From: Tsuneonella sp. CC-YZS046
GTDB lineage: Bacteria; Pseudomonadota; Alphaproteobacteria; Sphingomonadales; Sphingomonadaceae
Reading direction: 5' to 3'
DNA length: 64,000 nt
Assembly (NCBI RefSeq): GCF_035581365.1
Contig: NZ_CP141590.1
Coordinates: forward strand, 372,001 to 436,000
Notes under the pieces: model-generated
The model's input: only the letters and a program-made list of their open reading frames with translations
Database searches by the model: none
Told to the model about the DNA's origin: nothing
Translations under genes and position numbers: made by a program
In this document: one piece after another, positions 55,566-64,000 of the stretch
Position numbering within the stretch: position 1 is the stretch's first letter
Layout of the letters: every line of letters begins with the position of its first letter

Positions 55566-56633
55566 TCAGGGCAGTTTCGGCGCCACTTCCTGGGCAAGCA
55601 GGCGCATCGATTCTTCCCAGGGCTTGGGGTTGTCGATGAAATCGTGGCTGTAGATCAGAAGGGTGCCGAACGGGCCGCCCAGCTCATCGAACCAGTTTTC
55701 GAACTTCTTGATAACGGTCGAAGGCGAGCCGACGATCCAGACGTGTTCCGCCAGATATTCGGCATCGACGTCAGCGGGATCGATCGATTTGTCGGGCATG
55801 AGTTCCGCGAGGATGCCGAAACGCTCATAAGTCGGCTTGAGATATTCCTTCCAGGCTCGTCCCAGGCCGCCCTCGATTGCCAGCTCGCGTGCCGCCTCAT
55901 CGGTTTCCGCGACCACCACGTCGCGGACGACACGATGGACCGAGCGATCGCGCTTGAAGCCGTTTTCGGCGCTGATCCGCGCATAATCCTCGAAATGCGT
56001 GCGCAGGAACTTGTTGCCGGCATAGACAGAGGCCGGAATCCATCCGCGCTTGGCCGCGAAATTGATCGACGGCGACGGCGAACTCAGGCCGGTCATCGCC
56101 ATCGGCATTTCACCGCCATAGGGGCGTGTGTCGCGCATATGGGCGCCCGGCGAATTGGGGTCGGGATAGCCTGCGTTCCAGTATTTTCCTTCGTAATCGA
56201 AAGGCACGGCCTTCCAGACCTTTTCCATGATCTCGATCGCTTCGAACATGCGGTCGTGATTGGTGGAAATATCCTTGAAGCCGGCGAGAGCGGCGTCGGT
56301 CGGATATGCGCCCGCGGCCACGCCGAGCATGTAGCGCCCCTTCAGGATCTGGCTCAGCCAGGCTGTCTGGATCGCAAGCGTGGAGGGGTGGTGATAGGGC
56401 AGGAGGTGCGCAAGAGGGCCGAACTTGATGTTCTTCGTCAGCCGGGCCGCACCCGCAATCACCAGCTCGGGGCAGGGGATGCCTTCCCAATCCAGGGTCA
56501 GGTGCTCGCCGATCCACATTTCGGTGAAACCGACTTCGTCCGCGACCACCGATTGGCGGATAGCCCAATCGAAAACAGACGTTGCGTCGCGTTCGGGCCT
56601 CACGAACGGGGTCTGGAACATACCGACTTTCAT
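55566..56633 (-). CDS. Luciferase-like (LLM) flavin monooxygenase, diketocamphane-monooxygenase-like
   Basis: 355 aa. The TIM-barrel FMN-dependent family is clear from MWIGEHLTLDW, LAHLLPYHHPSTLAIQ and WLSQILKGRYMLGVAAGAYP. These stretches, and EHVWIVGSPSTVIKKFENW near the end, closely resemble what I recall of the diketocamphane monooxygenases (type II Baeyer-Villiger enzymes) of the camphor pathway. A partner flavin reductase is not in the window. ATG 56633 has AAGGAGAGG upstream. Confidence 0.85.
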   Translation of the reverse strand: MKVGMFQTPFVRPERDATSVFDWAIRQSVVADEVGFTEMWIGEHLTLDWEGIPCPELVIAGAARLTKNIKFGPLAHLLPYHHPSTLAIQTAWLSQILKGRYMLGVAAGAYPTDAALAGFKDISTNHDRMFEAIEIMEKVWKAVPFDYEGKYWNAGYPDPNSPGAHMRDTRPYGGEMPMAMTGLSSPSPSINFAAKRGWIPASVYAGNKFLRTHFEDYARISAENGFKRDRSVHRVVRDVVVAETDEAARELAIEGGLGRAWKEYLKPTYERFGILAELMPDKSIDPADVDAEYLAEHVWIVGSPSTVIKKFENWFDELGGPFGTLLIYSHDFIDNPKPWEESMRLLAQEVAPKLP

Positions 56634-56765
56634 ACTTGGAATCCTCTCCTTGCGATTGACCTGGGGAAACACGGACGAGCCAGGTCGCGGATATTGATCG
56701 GGTTGGTTGGAATGCTCCGGGGAAACGCCGCCGGAAGAACCGCTGCGTTCGCCAGGAGCGCTGCG

Positions 56766-58013
56766 CTAGACATCCCACTCCAGTTCAAACGGATCGACTG
56801 TCGCGACAATGCCGCTTGTGAAGGTCAGGCTGGTGCCCTTCGCCAAGCGAAATTCCGGAATGCGCGCGAGCCATTCGGTCAGGACCATTTTCAGCTCCAG
56901 CCGGGCGAGATACATGCCGGGGCAGGTGTGGTTGCCGCGGCCGAACACCGAATGGCGCCGGGTTTTGCGGTCGAACCGGAAATCGAGGGCGTCGGCGTTG
57001 CTCGTTTCGTTCATGGCGATGGCGATGGTCGAGGCCATGACCATGTCGCGGGCCTTCATGGTGACGCCGCCGAATTCCACATCCTTGCGGACTTCGCGTG
57101 AATCCGACACGACCGGGAAGCGGCGCAGGAACTCGTTCATGGATTCCTCGAGCCTGGCTGGATCGCTGGCAAGAGTCCGCCGCAATTCGTCATTCACCGC
57201 CAGATGCGAGAATACATAGGCAAGCAGGTTCACGACGGTGTCAAGACCGCCGACCAGGGCCTGGATGCTCAGGTTCTCCGCTTCCAGGTCGGTCAGCGGG
57301 CGGCCATTCGCTTCCGCGTTGGCCATTCTGGTCAGCATGTCATCGCCGGAGCCGCCGCGCCGTTCGCGCAGGATCGGGCCGATATAGTCCCTGAACTGCT
57401 TCTCGACTTCGTGGAATTCGATGGTCCCGTCGGGTCGCGTGAACTGATCTGCCAGATATTTGAGCTTCGGCAGGTCCTCTTCCGGAAGGTTCACCAGCCG
57501 CATGAAGATGCGGACCGGAAGCTGCTCGGCGAAATCATGCACGAAGTTGCAGCGGCCCTTTGCCCGGAACCCCTCGATCAGCTCGACCGCGAGACCGGAC
57601 ACTTCGTCTTTAAGGCGGTTGATCTGCTTGGGGCCGAGATTGTCGTTGAGAATCTTGCGGTAGGGGGCGTGTTCCGGCGGATCGAGCGAAAGCGGGATGA
57701 AGTTCGAATAGGTTTCCCCGATCGGTTCGCGGGGAACAATGACGACCCTGCTCGAAAAATGCTCTGAATCGGTCAGGACAGTTTCGCAAAGACCCGGCTC
57801 GATGACGATCCAGTGCCCGCCGTTATGCGGCGTCCACATCACTGGCCGAGAGGCCTGGGAGATCAATTCCCGCCAGAATTCGTGTGCGGATTTGCCATCG
57901 GGGATGGGCTGGTGGAGATTGAAATCGACCACGCAATCCGCAGGCACGTTTTCCGGCTTCCTGACCATATTGTCGAGATTTTTCTCAGGGACAGCCGTCT
58001 CCACGCCTTGCAC
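56766..58013 (-). CDS. Cytochrome P450, CYP101 (P450cam)-like
   Basis: 415 aa. Heme ligand Cys364 lies in FGRGNHTCPG; the oxygen-activating pair D258-T259 lies in VGGLDTVVN; ExxR is E294-F-L-R297. The resemblance to P450cam runs along the chain (NGGHWIV, FIPLSLDPPE, ADQFTRPDGT), including a tyrosine (Tyr102) at the position of the camphor-binding Tyr96. A class I ferredoxin and reductase are needed and absent here. It is divergent from the SDR at 58237. Confidence 0.92.
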   Translation of the reverse strand: MQGVETAVPEKNLDNMVRKPENVPADCVVDFNLHQPIPDGKSAHEFWRELISQASRPVMWTPHNGGHWIVIEPGLCETVLTDSEHFSSRVVIVPREPIGETYSNFIPLSLDPPEHAPYRKILNDNLGPKQINRLKDEVSGLAVELIEGFRAKGRCNFVHDFAEQLPVRIFMRLVNLPEEDLPKLKYLADQFTRPDGTIEFHEVEKQFRDYIGPILRERRGGSGDDMLTRMANAEANGRPLTDLEAENLSIQALVGGLDTVVNLLAYVFSHLAVNDELRRTLASDPARLEESMNEFLRRFPVVSDSREVRKDVEFGGVTMKARDMVMASTIAIAMNETSNADALDFRFDRKTRRHSVFGRGNHTCPGMYLARLELKMVLTEWLARIPEFRLAKGTSLTFTSGIVATVDPFELEWDV

Positions 58014-58098
58014 TTCCCTTCCCTCCCGTCCAGACTGACAATTCTTGTTCCGGCTGATAATGCACCGCCGGGTTTTTTAAAACAATTGCCTCATTCTA

Positions 58099-58117
58099 AT
58101 CCGATTATGATTCGGAT
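58099..58117. promoter_or_regulatory. Palindrome ATCCGA-N7-TCGGAT in the P450/SDR divergent promoter region
   Basis: Perfect 6-bp arms (58099-58104, 58112-58117) lie 86 bases upstream of the P450 start and 120 bases upstream of the SDR start. The position between divergent catabolic genes suggests an operator; the binding protein is unknown. Confidence 0.4.
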
Positions 58118-58236
58118 CAAGCGCTTTTCCGCATTATCCCCCCTTCAGGTAAGTCGCGTGTTCGATTTTTTGCTTGGTTCCGATCGGCCTTCGGCTATCT
58201 AGCGCAGGAGCTGGGTGAGAAATGGAAGGATTTGCA

Positions 58237-58986
58237 ATGGGAAGGCTGGCCGGGAAGGTTGCCATCATCAGCGGAGCTGCCCAGGGAATGGGCGAAGCGG
58301 ATGCTCGGCTGTTCGTCGCGGAAGGCGCGAAGGTGGTGCTGGGCGATCTTGACGAGGCGCGCGGCCTGGCGCTTGCCGAAGAATTGGGCGATTCCGCGAT
58401 TTTCCATCGCCTCGACGTTGCAAGCGAGGGCGATTGGCAGGCCATTGTCGCAGCGGCGGAGCAGGCGTTCGGCCCCGTCACCGCGCTTGTCAACAATGCG
58501 GGCATCATCGGGCCTGTTCAGCCATGCGCCGACCTCTCCGAGGCGGACTTCGCCAAGGTCTGCACCGTCAATCTGACGGGCGTGTTCCTCGGTTCCAAGC
58601 ATGTGATTCCATCCATGCTTCGTGCCGGGGGCGGTTCCATCGTCAATGTGTCGTCGATTTCGGGAATCGTGGCGATCTACGGCACGCCGAATGTCGCCTA
58701 TGCGGCCAGCAAATTCGGAGTGCGCGGTCTGACCAAGCAGCTTGCGATAGAATATGGAGCCAGGAAAATCCGCGTGAATTCAATACATCCCGGCTATATC
58801 CGGACCCGGATGATGACGGATTCCCTCGATGAAGAAGGCATAAATGTCGCCAGCGGCTCCGTGCCGATCGGTCGTGTCGGCGAGCCGTCCGATGTCGCGC
58901 TTCTGGCGGTTTATCTCGCCTCGGACGAATCCGGTTTCGTCACCGGCAGCGAATATGTCATCGATGGCGGGCTGACCGCCCTGTAG
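58237..58986 (+). CDS. Short-chain dehydrogenase/reductase (classical), divergent from the P450
   Basis: 249 aa from ATG 58237, chosen because AAGGA sits 7 bases upstream; the in-frame ATG 58222 overlaps that RBS. Motifs are [22 protein letters not shown], a Ser in VSSIS and YAASKFG, and a GGLTAL C-terminus. It is closely related in pattern to the SDR at 54788-55534, so the pair may act on the two faces or successive alcohols of one pathway. Confidence 0.9.
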   Translation: MGRLAGKVAIISGAAQGMGEADARLFVAEGAKVVLGDLDEARGLALAEELGDSAIFHRLDVASEGDWQAIVAAAEQAFGPVTALVNNAGIIGPVQPCADLSEADFAKVCTVNLTGVFLGSKHVIPSMLRAGGGSIVNVSSISGIVAIYGTPNVAYAASKFGVRGLTKQLAIEYGARKIRVNSIHPGYIRTRMMTDSLDEEGINVASGSVPIGRVGEPSDVALLAVYLASDESGFVTGSEYVIDGGLTAL

Positions 58987-59037
58987 GCTGGATGAGAGGC
59001 CGGCGCCGCCTCGGAGCGATGCCGATGCCGTTCGGCC

Positions 59038-59721
59038 TCAGTCGTCCCCCGAGAAATCCCATGGCGGAACGGTGATGGCCACCGCCATCATTTCCAGCAG
59101 CGTTTCGAACAGGGAAGGGTAATGCACTGCCGCGTGCAGCGCAGGTTCCTGCGGGCGCGCGGCATGTTGCATGATCGCGCCGAGAAACATGGAGCTGACC
59201 GCTTCCAGCCGCATCGCGAACTGCTGCTCGTTGAGGAAGTGCAGCTTCTGGCGCATGCAATGTATCGTCTCGCGCAGATAAGTGCTGGATGGTGAATCGT
59301 AGTCGATCGGATGAAGCACGCCGCGCGGCCGCAGATTGGCGAGATACTGGAAGTGCAGCCGGATATACGGCAAGCCGTTGTTCTGCATGAAATGGCGGAA
59401 TTCCGGGTAGAAGCAGACGCGCAGGAGAAAGCGCATGTCCCCCAGCTGGCCGCGCTTCCGGCCTTCTGTCACCAGCTTTTCGCGGATCGCGTCCAGCTCC
59501 GCCTCGCGATATTCGAAGATGGCGCGCAAAAGGCCCAGACGGTCACCGAAGTGATACTGAACGCTGAAATTGTTACGCTGCCTCGCCGTCGCGGATATGG
59601 TGCGCAGGGAAACCGCCTCGATCCCCTGTTCGCCGAACAGGCGTTCAGCGGCTTCGATTATTCTGATGCGCGTTTCCTCGGTCGAGGGGCGCAATTTGGC
59701 CTGCGGCTCGGCCGTCATCAT
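59038..59721 (-). CDS. TetR/AcrR family regulator
   Basis: 227 aa from the ATGATG at 59721 with GGGAG upstream. The helix-turn-helix (RIRIIEAAERLFGEQGIEAVSLRTI, then VQYHFGDRLGLLRAIFEYRE) is the canonical TetR domain; the C-terminal ligand-binding half is unique. It sits beside the catabolic genes and is preceded by a palindrome, so it probably represses itself and part of the cluster. The inducer is presumably a pathway intermediate. Confidence 0.92.
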   Translation of the reverse strand: MMTAEPQAKLRPSTEETRIRIIEAAERLFGEQGIEAVSLRTISATARQRNNFSVQYHFGDRLGLLRAIFEYREAELDAIREKLVTEGRKRGQLGDMRFLLRVCFYPEFRHFMQNNGLPYIRLHFQYLANLRPRGVLHPIDYDSPSSTYLRETIHCMRQKLHFLNEQQFAMRLEAVSSMFLGAIMQHAARPQEPALHAAVHYPSLFETLLEMMAVAITVPPWDFSGDD

Positions 59722-59804
59722 CCATTCTCCCCCCGAATGCAGCCCGTTCCGGCTACGTCTGGCCCGGCAAGGCCCAGGAGCGGGAACGGCACACTCTCGC
59801 AAAG

Positions 59805-59835
59805 TAAGTCAAGCGACTGCAAGTCGAGCACCTTA
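59805..59835 (-). promoter_or_regulatory. Candidate TetR operator (CGACT-GCA-AGTCG)
   Basis: A 31-base symmetric site: TAAG-N5-CGACT-GCA-AGTCG-N5-CTTA, nine paired bases on each side, located 84 bases upstream of the tetR start. Length and symmetry are typical of TetR-family operators. The half-site TGCAAGTC recurs upstream of the BVMO gene. Confidence 0.45.
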
Positions 59836-59908
59836 TCTGGGCCACTTCTGTTGCAAAAGTTTTTAAGACGCGGATTGCACACTCGTGTCTTAGGCGAAGC
59901 CCGCGATG

Positions 59909-61306
<1,398 letters not shown>

Positions 61307-61467
61307 TCTTGCCTCCTGCCGCGCGGTCTGTCGTGATCGGGTCAATTCCTCCTTCTATCCTGCCGTTGCCGGCATTGCCAAATCTTGACCGGGGCTTTTC
61401 CTTCCTCGAAGGAAGCCGGATAGCGGGCCGTGGAGCGCCCGGAATAACTGGGTGGGGACTGACGCGA

Positions 61468-63063
61468 ATGAATACTGCCGGGACGCTGGCCGCAATGTTT
61501 GATCTGGCGGTGAGCCGCAATCCTGACGGTGCGGCCTATCATTATTTCGATGGATCGCGCAGCTATCGTCAGCTTGACGAGGATAGCGATGCGCTGGCCT
61601 GCTTCCTGCGGGAGCATGGCGTGGGCAAGGGGGGCCGCGTGATGGCGTGCCTGCAGAATGTTCCCGCCACGCTGATCGTGCTCGTGGCCTGCGCGAAGAT
61701 CGGCGCGATCACCGTTCTGGCCAACCCGATGTACAAGGCGCGCGAATTGGCGGGCCTGTTCGAGGATTGCCGGCCTTCCGCGATCGTGTGCCACGACAGC
61801 ACGGTGGACGAAAGCCTGCATCTGCTGGCCGAGGAGGGGGATGCCCATCTGCCGGCGATCATCCTCGCCGTGTCCGCGCATGACCGGCAGACGCGCAACG
61901 ACCCCTGGCTGGGCGATCCGTATCGCCATCGTCCGCTGCGCGGCGCAAGCCGGTTCGAGGATGCGCTTGCGGCGAAGGCCGGGGAGGTTGTCGAACGGGC
62001 CGCTCTCGACGCCGATGACACGGCGATGCTGGTCTATACCTCGGGCACTACCGGACGGCCCAAGGGGGCGATGATCAGCCATGGCAACATGTTTTCGGCC
62101 GCGCGGTTCTATCGCGATTGGGTGGATCTGCGCGAGACCGATGCGGTGCTTGCGCTGGCGCCGTTGTTTCATGTGACCGGATTGTCCGGCCATATCTTCC
62201 TGGCGATCGACGCGGCCGCGCCGGTGATATTCAACTATCGCTTCGAGCCCAGAGTGATGCTGGAGGCGGTCGTGGAGCACAAGCCGAGCTTCACTGTCGG
62301 CGCGATCACCGCCCTCAATGCGCTGACCGGATATTCCGGTTTCCGGAAGGAGCAATTCTCCAGCCTGCGCGCCATTCTTTCCGGCGGCGCGCCGATTCCG
62401 CCTGCGGTGCGCCAGCAGTTTTTCGACCGGACCGGCCTGTGGATCGGCAATGTCTACGGGCTGACCGAGACCAGCGGGCCGATCACCGCTTCGCCGGTGG
62501 GCGCCGACATTCCGGTCGATCCGCAATCGGGTGCGCTTTCGACGGGGATCGCCGTCAATTGCACGCTGATTAGCTTCCGGGATGGGGATGGGCGCGAAGC
62601 CCCGGTGGGCGAGGTGGGGGAACTTGTGGCGCAGGGGCCTGGGGTGGTTTCAGGCTATTGGAACAAGCCGCAGGAAACCGAGGAAGCCATGCGGGAGTTC
62701 GGGTTCATGACCGGGGACATGGGCTTTCGCGACGAACAGGGGTGGGTCTATCTGGTCGACCGCAAGAAGGACATGATTATTGCGTCCGGCTACAAGGTCT
62801 GGCCGCGAGAGGTGGAGGATGTGATCTATCTCCATCCGGCGGTACGGGAAGTGGCGGTGGTCGGCGTGCAGGACCAGTATCGGGGCGAAACGGTCAAGGC
62901 CGTGGTCAGCCTCAAGCCCGGGGCCGCCGCGCAGGCGGATGAGATCAGGGAGTTCTGTAAGCAGCGCCTTGCCGCCTATAAATATCCCCGGATCGTCGAC
63001 ATCGTCGAGGAATTGCCCAAGACCCTGACGGGCAAGATCATCCGGGCGGCCGTGCGGGACTGA
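61468..63063 (+). CDS. Acyl-CoA synthetase (AMP-forming, fatty-acid--CoA ligase family)
   Basis: 531 aa from ATG 61468. The adenylate-forming motifs are intact: P-loop YTSGTTGRPKGAMISHGN, A5 VYGLTETSGPI, A7/A8 TGDMGFRDEQGWVYLVDRKKDMI and the catalytic lysine in LPKTLTGKIIR. It ligates CoA to a carboxylic acid in two steps. The substrate cannot be read. A camphor-like pathway needs such an enzyme after ring opening. It is divergent from fumC; the frame upstream of 61468 is non-coding. Confidence 0.9.
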   Translation: MNTAGTLAAMFDLAVSRNPDGAAYHYFDGSRSYRQLDEDSDALACFLREHGVGKGGRVMACLQNVPATLIVLVACAKIGAITVLANPMYKARELAGLFEDCRPSAIVCHDSTVDESLHLLAEEGDAHLPAIILAVSAHDRQTRNDPWLGDPYRHRPLRGASRFEDALAAKAGEVVERAALDADDTAMLVYTSGTTGRPKGAMISHGNMFSAARFYRDWVDLRETDAVLALAPLFHVTGLSGHIFLAIDAAAPVIFNYRFEPRVMLEAVVEHKPSFTVGAITALNALTGYSGFRKEQFSSLRAILSGGAPIPPAVRQQFFDRTGLWIGNVYGLTETSGPITASPVGADIPVDPQSGALSTGIAVNCTLISFRDGDGREAPVGEVGELVAQGPGVVSGYWNKPQETEEAMREFGFMTGDMGFRDEQGWVYLVDRKKDMIIASGYKVWPREVEDVIYLHPAVREVAVVGVQDQYRGETVKAVVSLKPGAAAQADEIREFCKQRLAAYKYPRIVDIVEELPKTLTGKIIRAAVRD

Positions 63064-63263
63064 TTTTCCGAAAGCAGGAAGGATGGCGGGTGCTTTGCAT
63101 CCGTTCCTGATTAATAATGGCGCAGGAATGCGCGGGTTTTGCAAAGCCGGTGGGGCCAGCCTGCCGAAATAGAGCCGAACCGGATATGTTGGGCATTGGC
63201 GCTTCCGGGTGACGCGGTATGCGGCCGCGATCAACCTGGGCCTGCAGTCACCACCCGCACATC

Positions 63264-64000
63264 ATGCGTCATAAAGAGCGGTTTCTATTATGCCGGCCCG
63301 CGGGCGGCTTTTACGATATGCTCTGCCAGATCGGTTTGTGCTGCGTCTATGCCGACAAGTGGAACAGAATCGTTCTGGTCGATACCAGCCATCCCACCAC
63401 GGAATATTTCCGGGATCGCTTCTCGAACTATTTCGGAAGCCTGAGGCGCAATCTGCTGCTCGACATTTCTGGCATCAGGGCACGTCTGGCGAGGTTGCCG
63501 GTGCATCCCGTGGAATTGTCGGGCCGCCTGCATGAATATGCCGCGGTTGCGGGCAAGCCGTGCGGGCCGATGGTAGACCGGGCCACCGGCATCCCGCTGA
63601 CTTTCGATTTCACCCGGGATCACGATCATCCCCTGCTGGTGCATCACACCTGGGGGCGCAGCCGGTTTCCGCTGCAGGCTCTGGAAAGGATGCGGCTGCA
63701 TCCTGCCCTCCGGCTCGAGGTGGTCAGGCGCATGAAGGAGATCGGCGCGCCCTTCACCGCGCTTCATGTCAGGGCGACCGATTATCAGACCGATTACCGG
63801 GCCGGGATCGCAGGCTTGAAAGACAAGCTGGCAGGCCCGGTATTCGTGGCGACGGACAATCGGCAAGTGCTGGATTTCATCCGCGCGGAATGTCCCGACG
63901 CCGATGTATATTCCTTCTCCTCGCTACCGGAGGAAAGCCGTCCCTTGCACGATCTGAGCGGGCAGAAGGGCGATGTCTACGAGATCAACCGCGACGCGAT
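63264..64000 (+). CDS. Fucosyltransferase/NodZ-like glycosyltransferase (3' partial)
   Basis: An open frame from ATG 63264 runs off the window end (245 codons seen); another in-frame ATG is at 63219. The sequence begins MRHKERFLLCRPAGGFYDML and continues with CQIGLCCVYADKWNRIVLVD. Later it has ALHVRATDYQTDY and GPVFVATDNRQVLDFI, the HxRxxD and TDN-type motifs of the alpha-1,6/O-fucosyltransferase and NodZ fold. It may act in surface polysaccharide synthesis. No clear RBS is seen. Other frames here are shadows. Confidence 0.65.
   Translation, partial: MRHKERFLLCRPAGGFYDMLCQIGLCCVYADKWNRIVLVDTSHPTTEYFRDRFSNYFGSLRRNLLLDISGIRARLARLPVHPVELSGRLHEYAAVAGKPCGPMVDRATGIPLTFDFTRDHDHPLLVHHTWGRSRFPLQALERMRLHPALRLEVVRRMKEIGAPFTALHVRATDYQTDYRAGIAGLKDKLAGPVFVATDNRQVLDFIRAECPDADVYSFSSLPEESRPLHDLSGQKGDVYEINRDA

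Overview
The window is a GC-rich alphaproteobacterial chromosome segment that looks like a sphingomonad close to Novosphingobium. This placement is inferred from gene order (dcw cluster, ftsZ, SPOR/TPR gene, YbjN-proC), from TonB-receptor-linked catabolism and from a CYP101-like P450. No 16S gene or other marker is present to prove it. There is no IS element, phage gene, CRISPR array or rRNA in the window.

Region 1 (1-17429) is a classical division and cell-wall (dcw) cluster: ftsL(partial)-ftsI-murE-murF-mraY-murD-ftsW-murG-(37-aa ORF)-murC-murB-ddl-ftsQ-ftsA-(50-aa ORF)-ftsZ. Almost every junction is an ATGA, GTGA or TGATG overlap, so the cluster is probably translated as one coupled unit from peptidoglycan precursor synthesis to the Z-ring. 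Two overlooked small ORFs fit these overlaps.

Region 2 (17430-27375) is housekeeping: a TPR/SPOR periplasmic protein, a YbjN-like protein, proC, a Bax-inhibitor-1 family membrane protein with a strong terminator, a poly-proline lipoprotein, tRNA-Ala(CGC), obgE, proB, an atypical SDR, a possible 49-aa Q/N/R-rich protein on the minus strand, and a GFA-family zinc protein.

Region 3 (27408-35523) carries an assimilatory sulfate-reduction operon on the minus strand (uroporphyrinogen methyltransferase, DUF2849, cysI, DUF934, cysH of the APS-reductase type). It is followed by a MscS channel, a cystathionine-lyase-like enzyme, an unknown Pro/Ala-rich membrane protein and queF.

Region 4 (35641-45650) is best read as a complete N-methylglutamate pathway for methylamine. 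A plus-strand XRE-cupin regulator precedes mgsABC and gmaS, and a convergent minus-strand mgdABCD set (sarcosine-oxidase-like) meets it. GmaS makes gamma-glutamylmethylamide, MgsABC makes N-methylglutamate, and MgdABCD oxidises it back to glutamate while releasing the C1 unit. A 36-bp inverted repeat overlaps a good promoter upstream of mgsA.

Region 5 (45772-63063) looks like a terpenoid or alicyclic-ketone catabolic island. It holds a CYP101 (P450cam)-like P450, a luciferase-like monooxygenase resembling diketocamphane monooxygenases, a type I Baeyer-Villiger monooxygenase, three SDRs, a TonB receptor, a TetR regulator, an acyl-CoA ligase, and two ACAD10/LvaA-like phosphotransferases with a helical partner that is a separate gene in one case and apparently fused in the other. 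Together these parallel the camphor pathway (hydroxylation, ketone formation, lactonisation, CoA activation), with a hydroxyacyl kinase module added. A class II fumarase lies inside the region. The window ends in a partial NodZ/fucosyltransferase-like gene.

All family assignments come from reading the translated sequences and remembered motifs. No database search was run.
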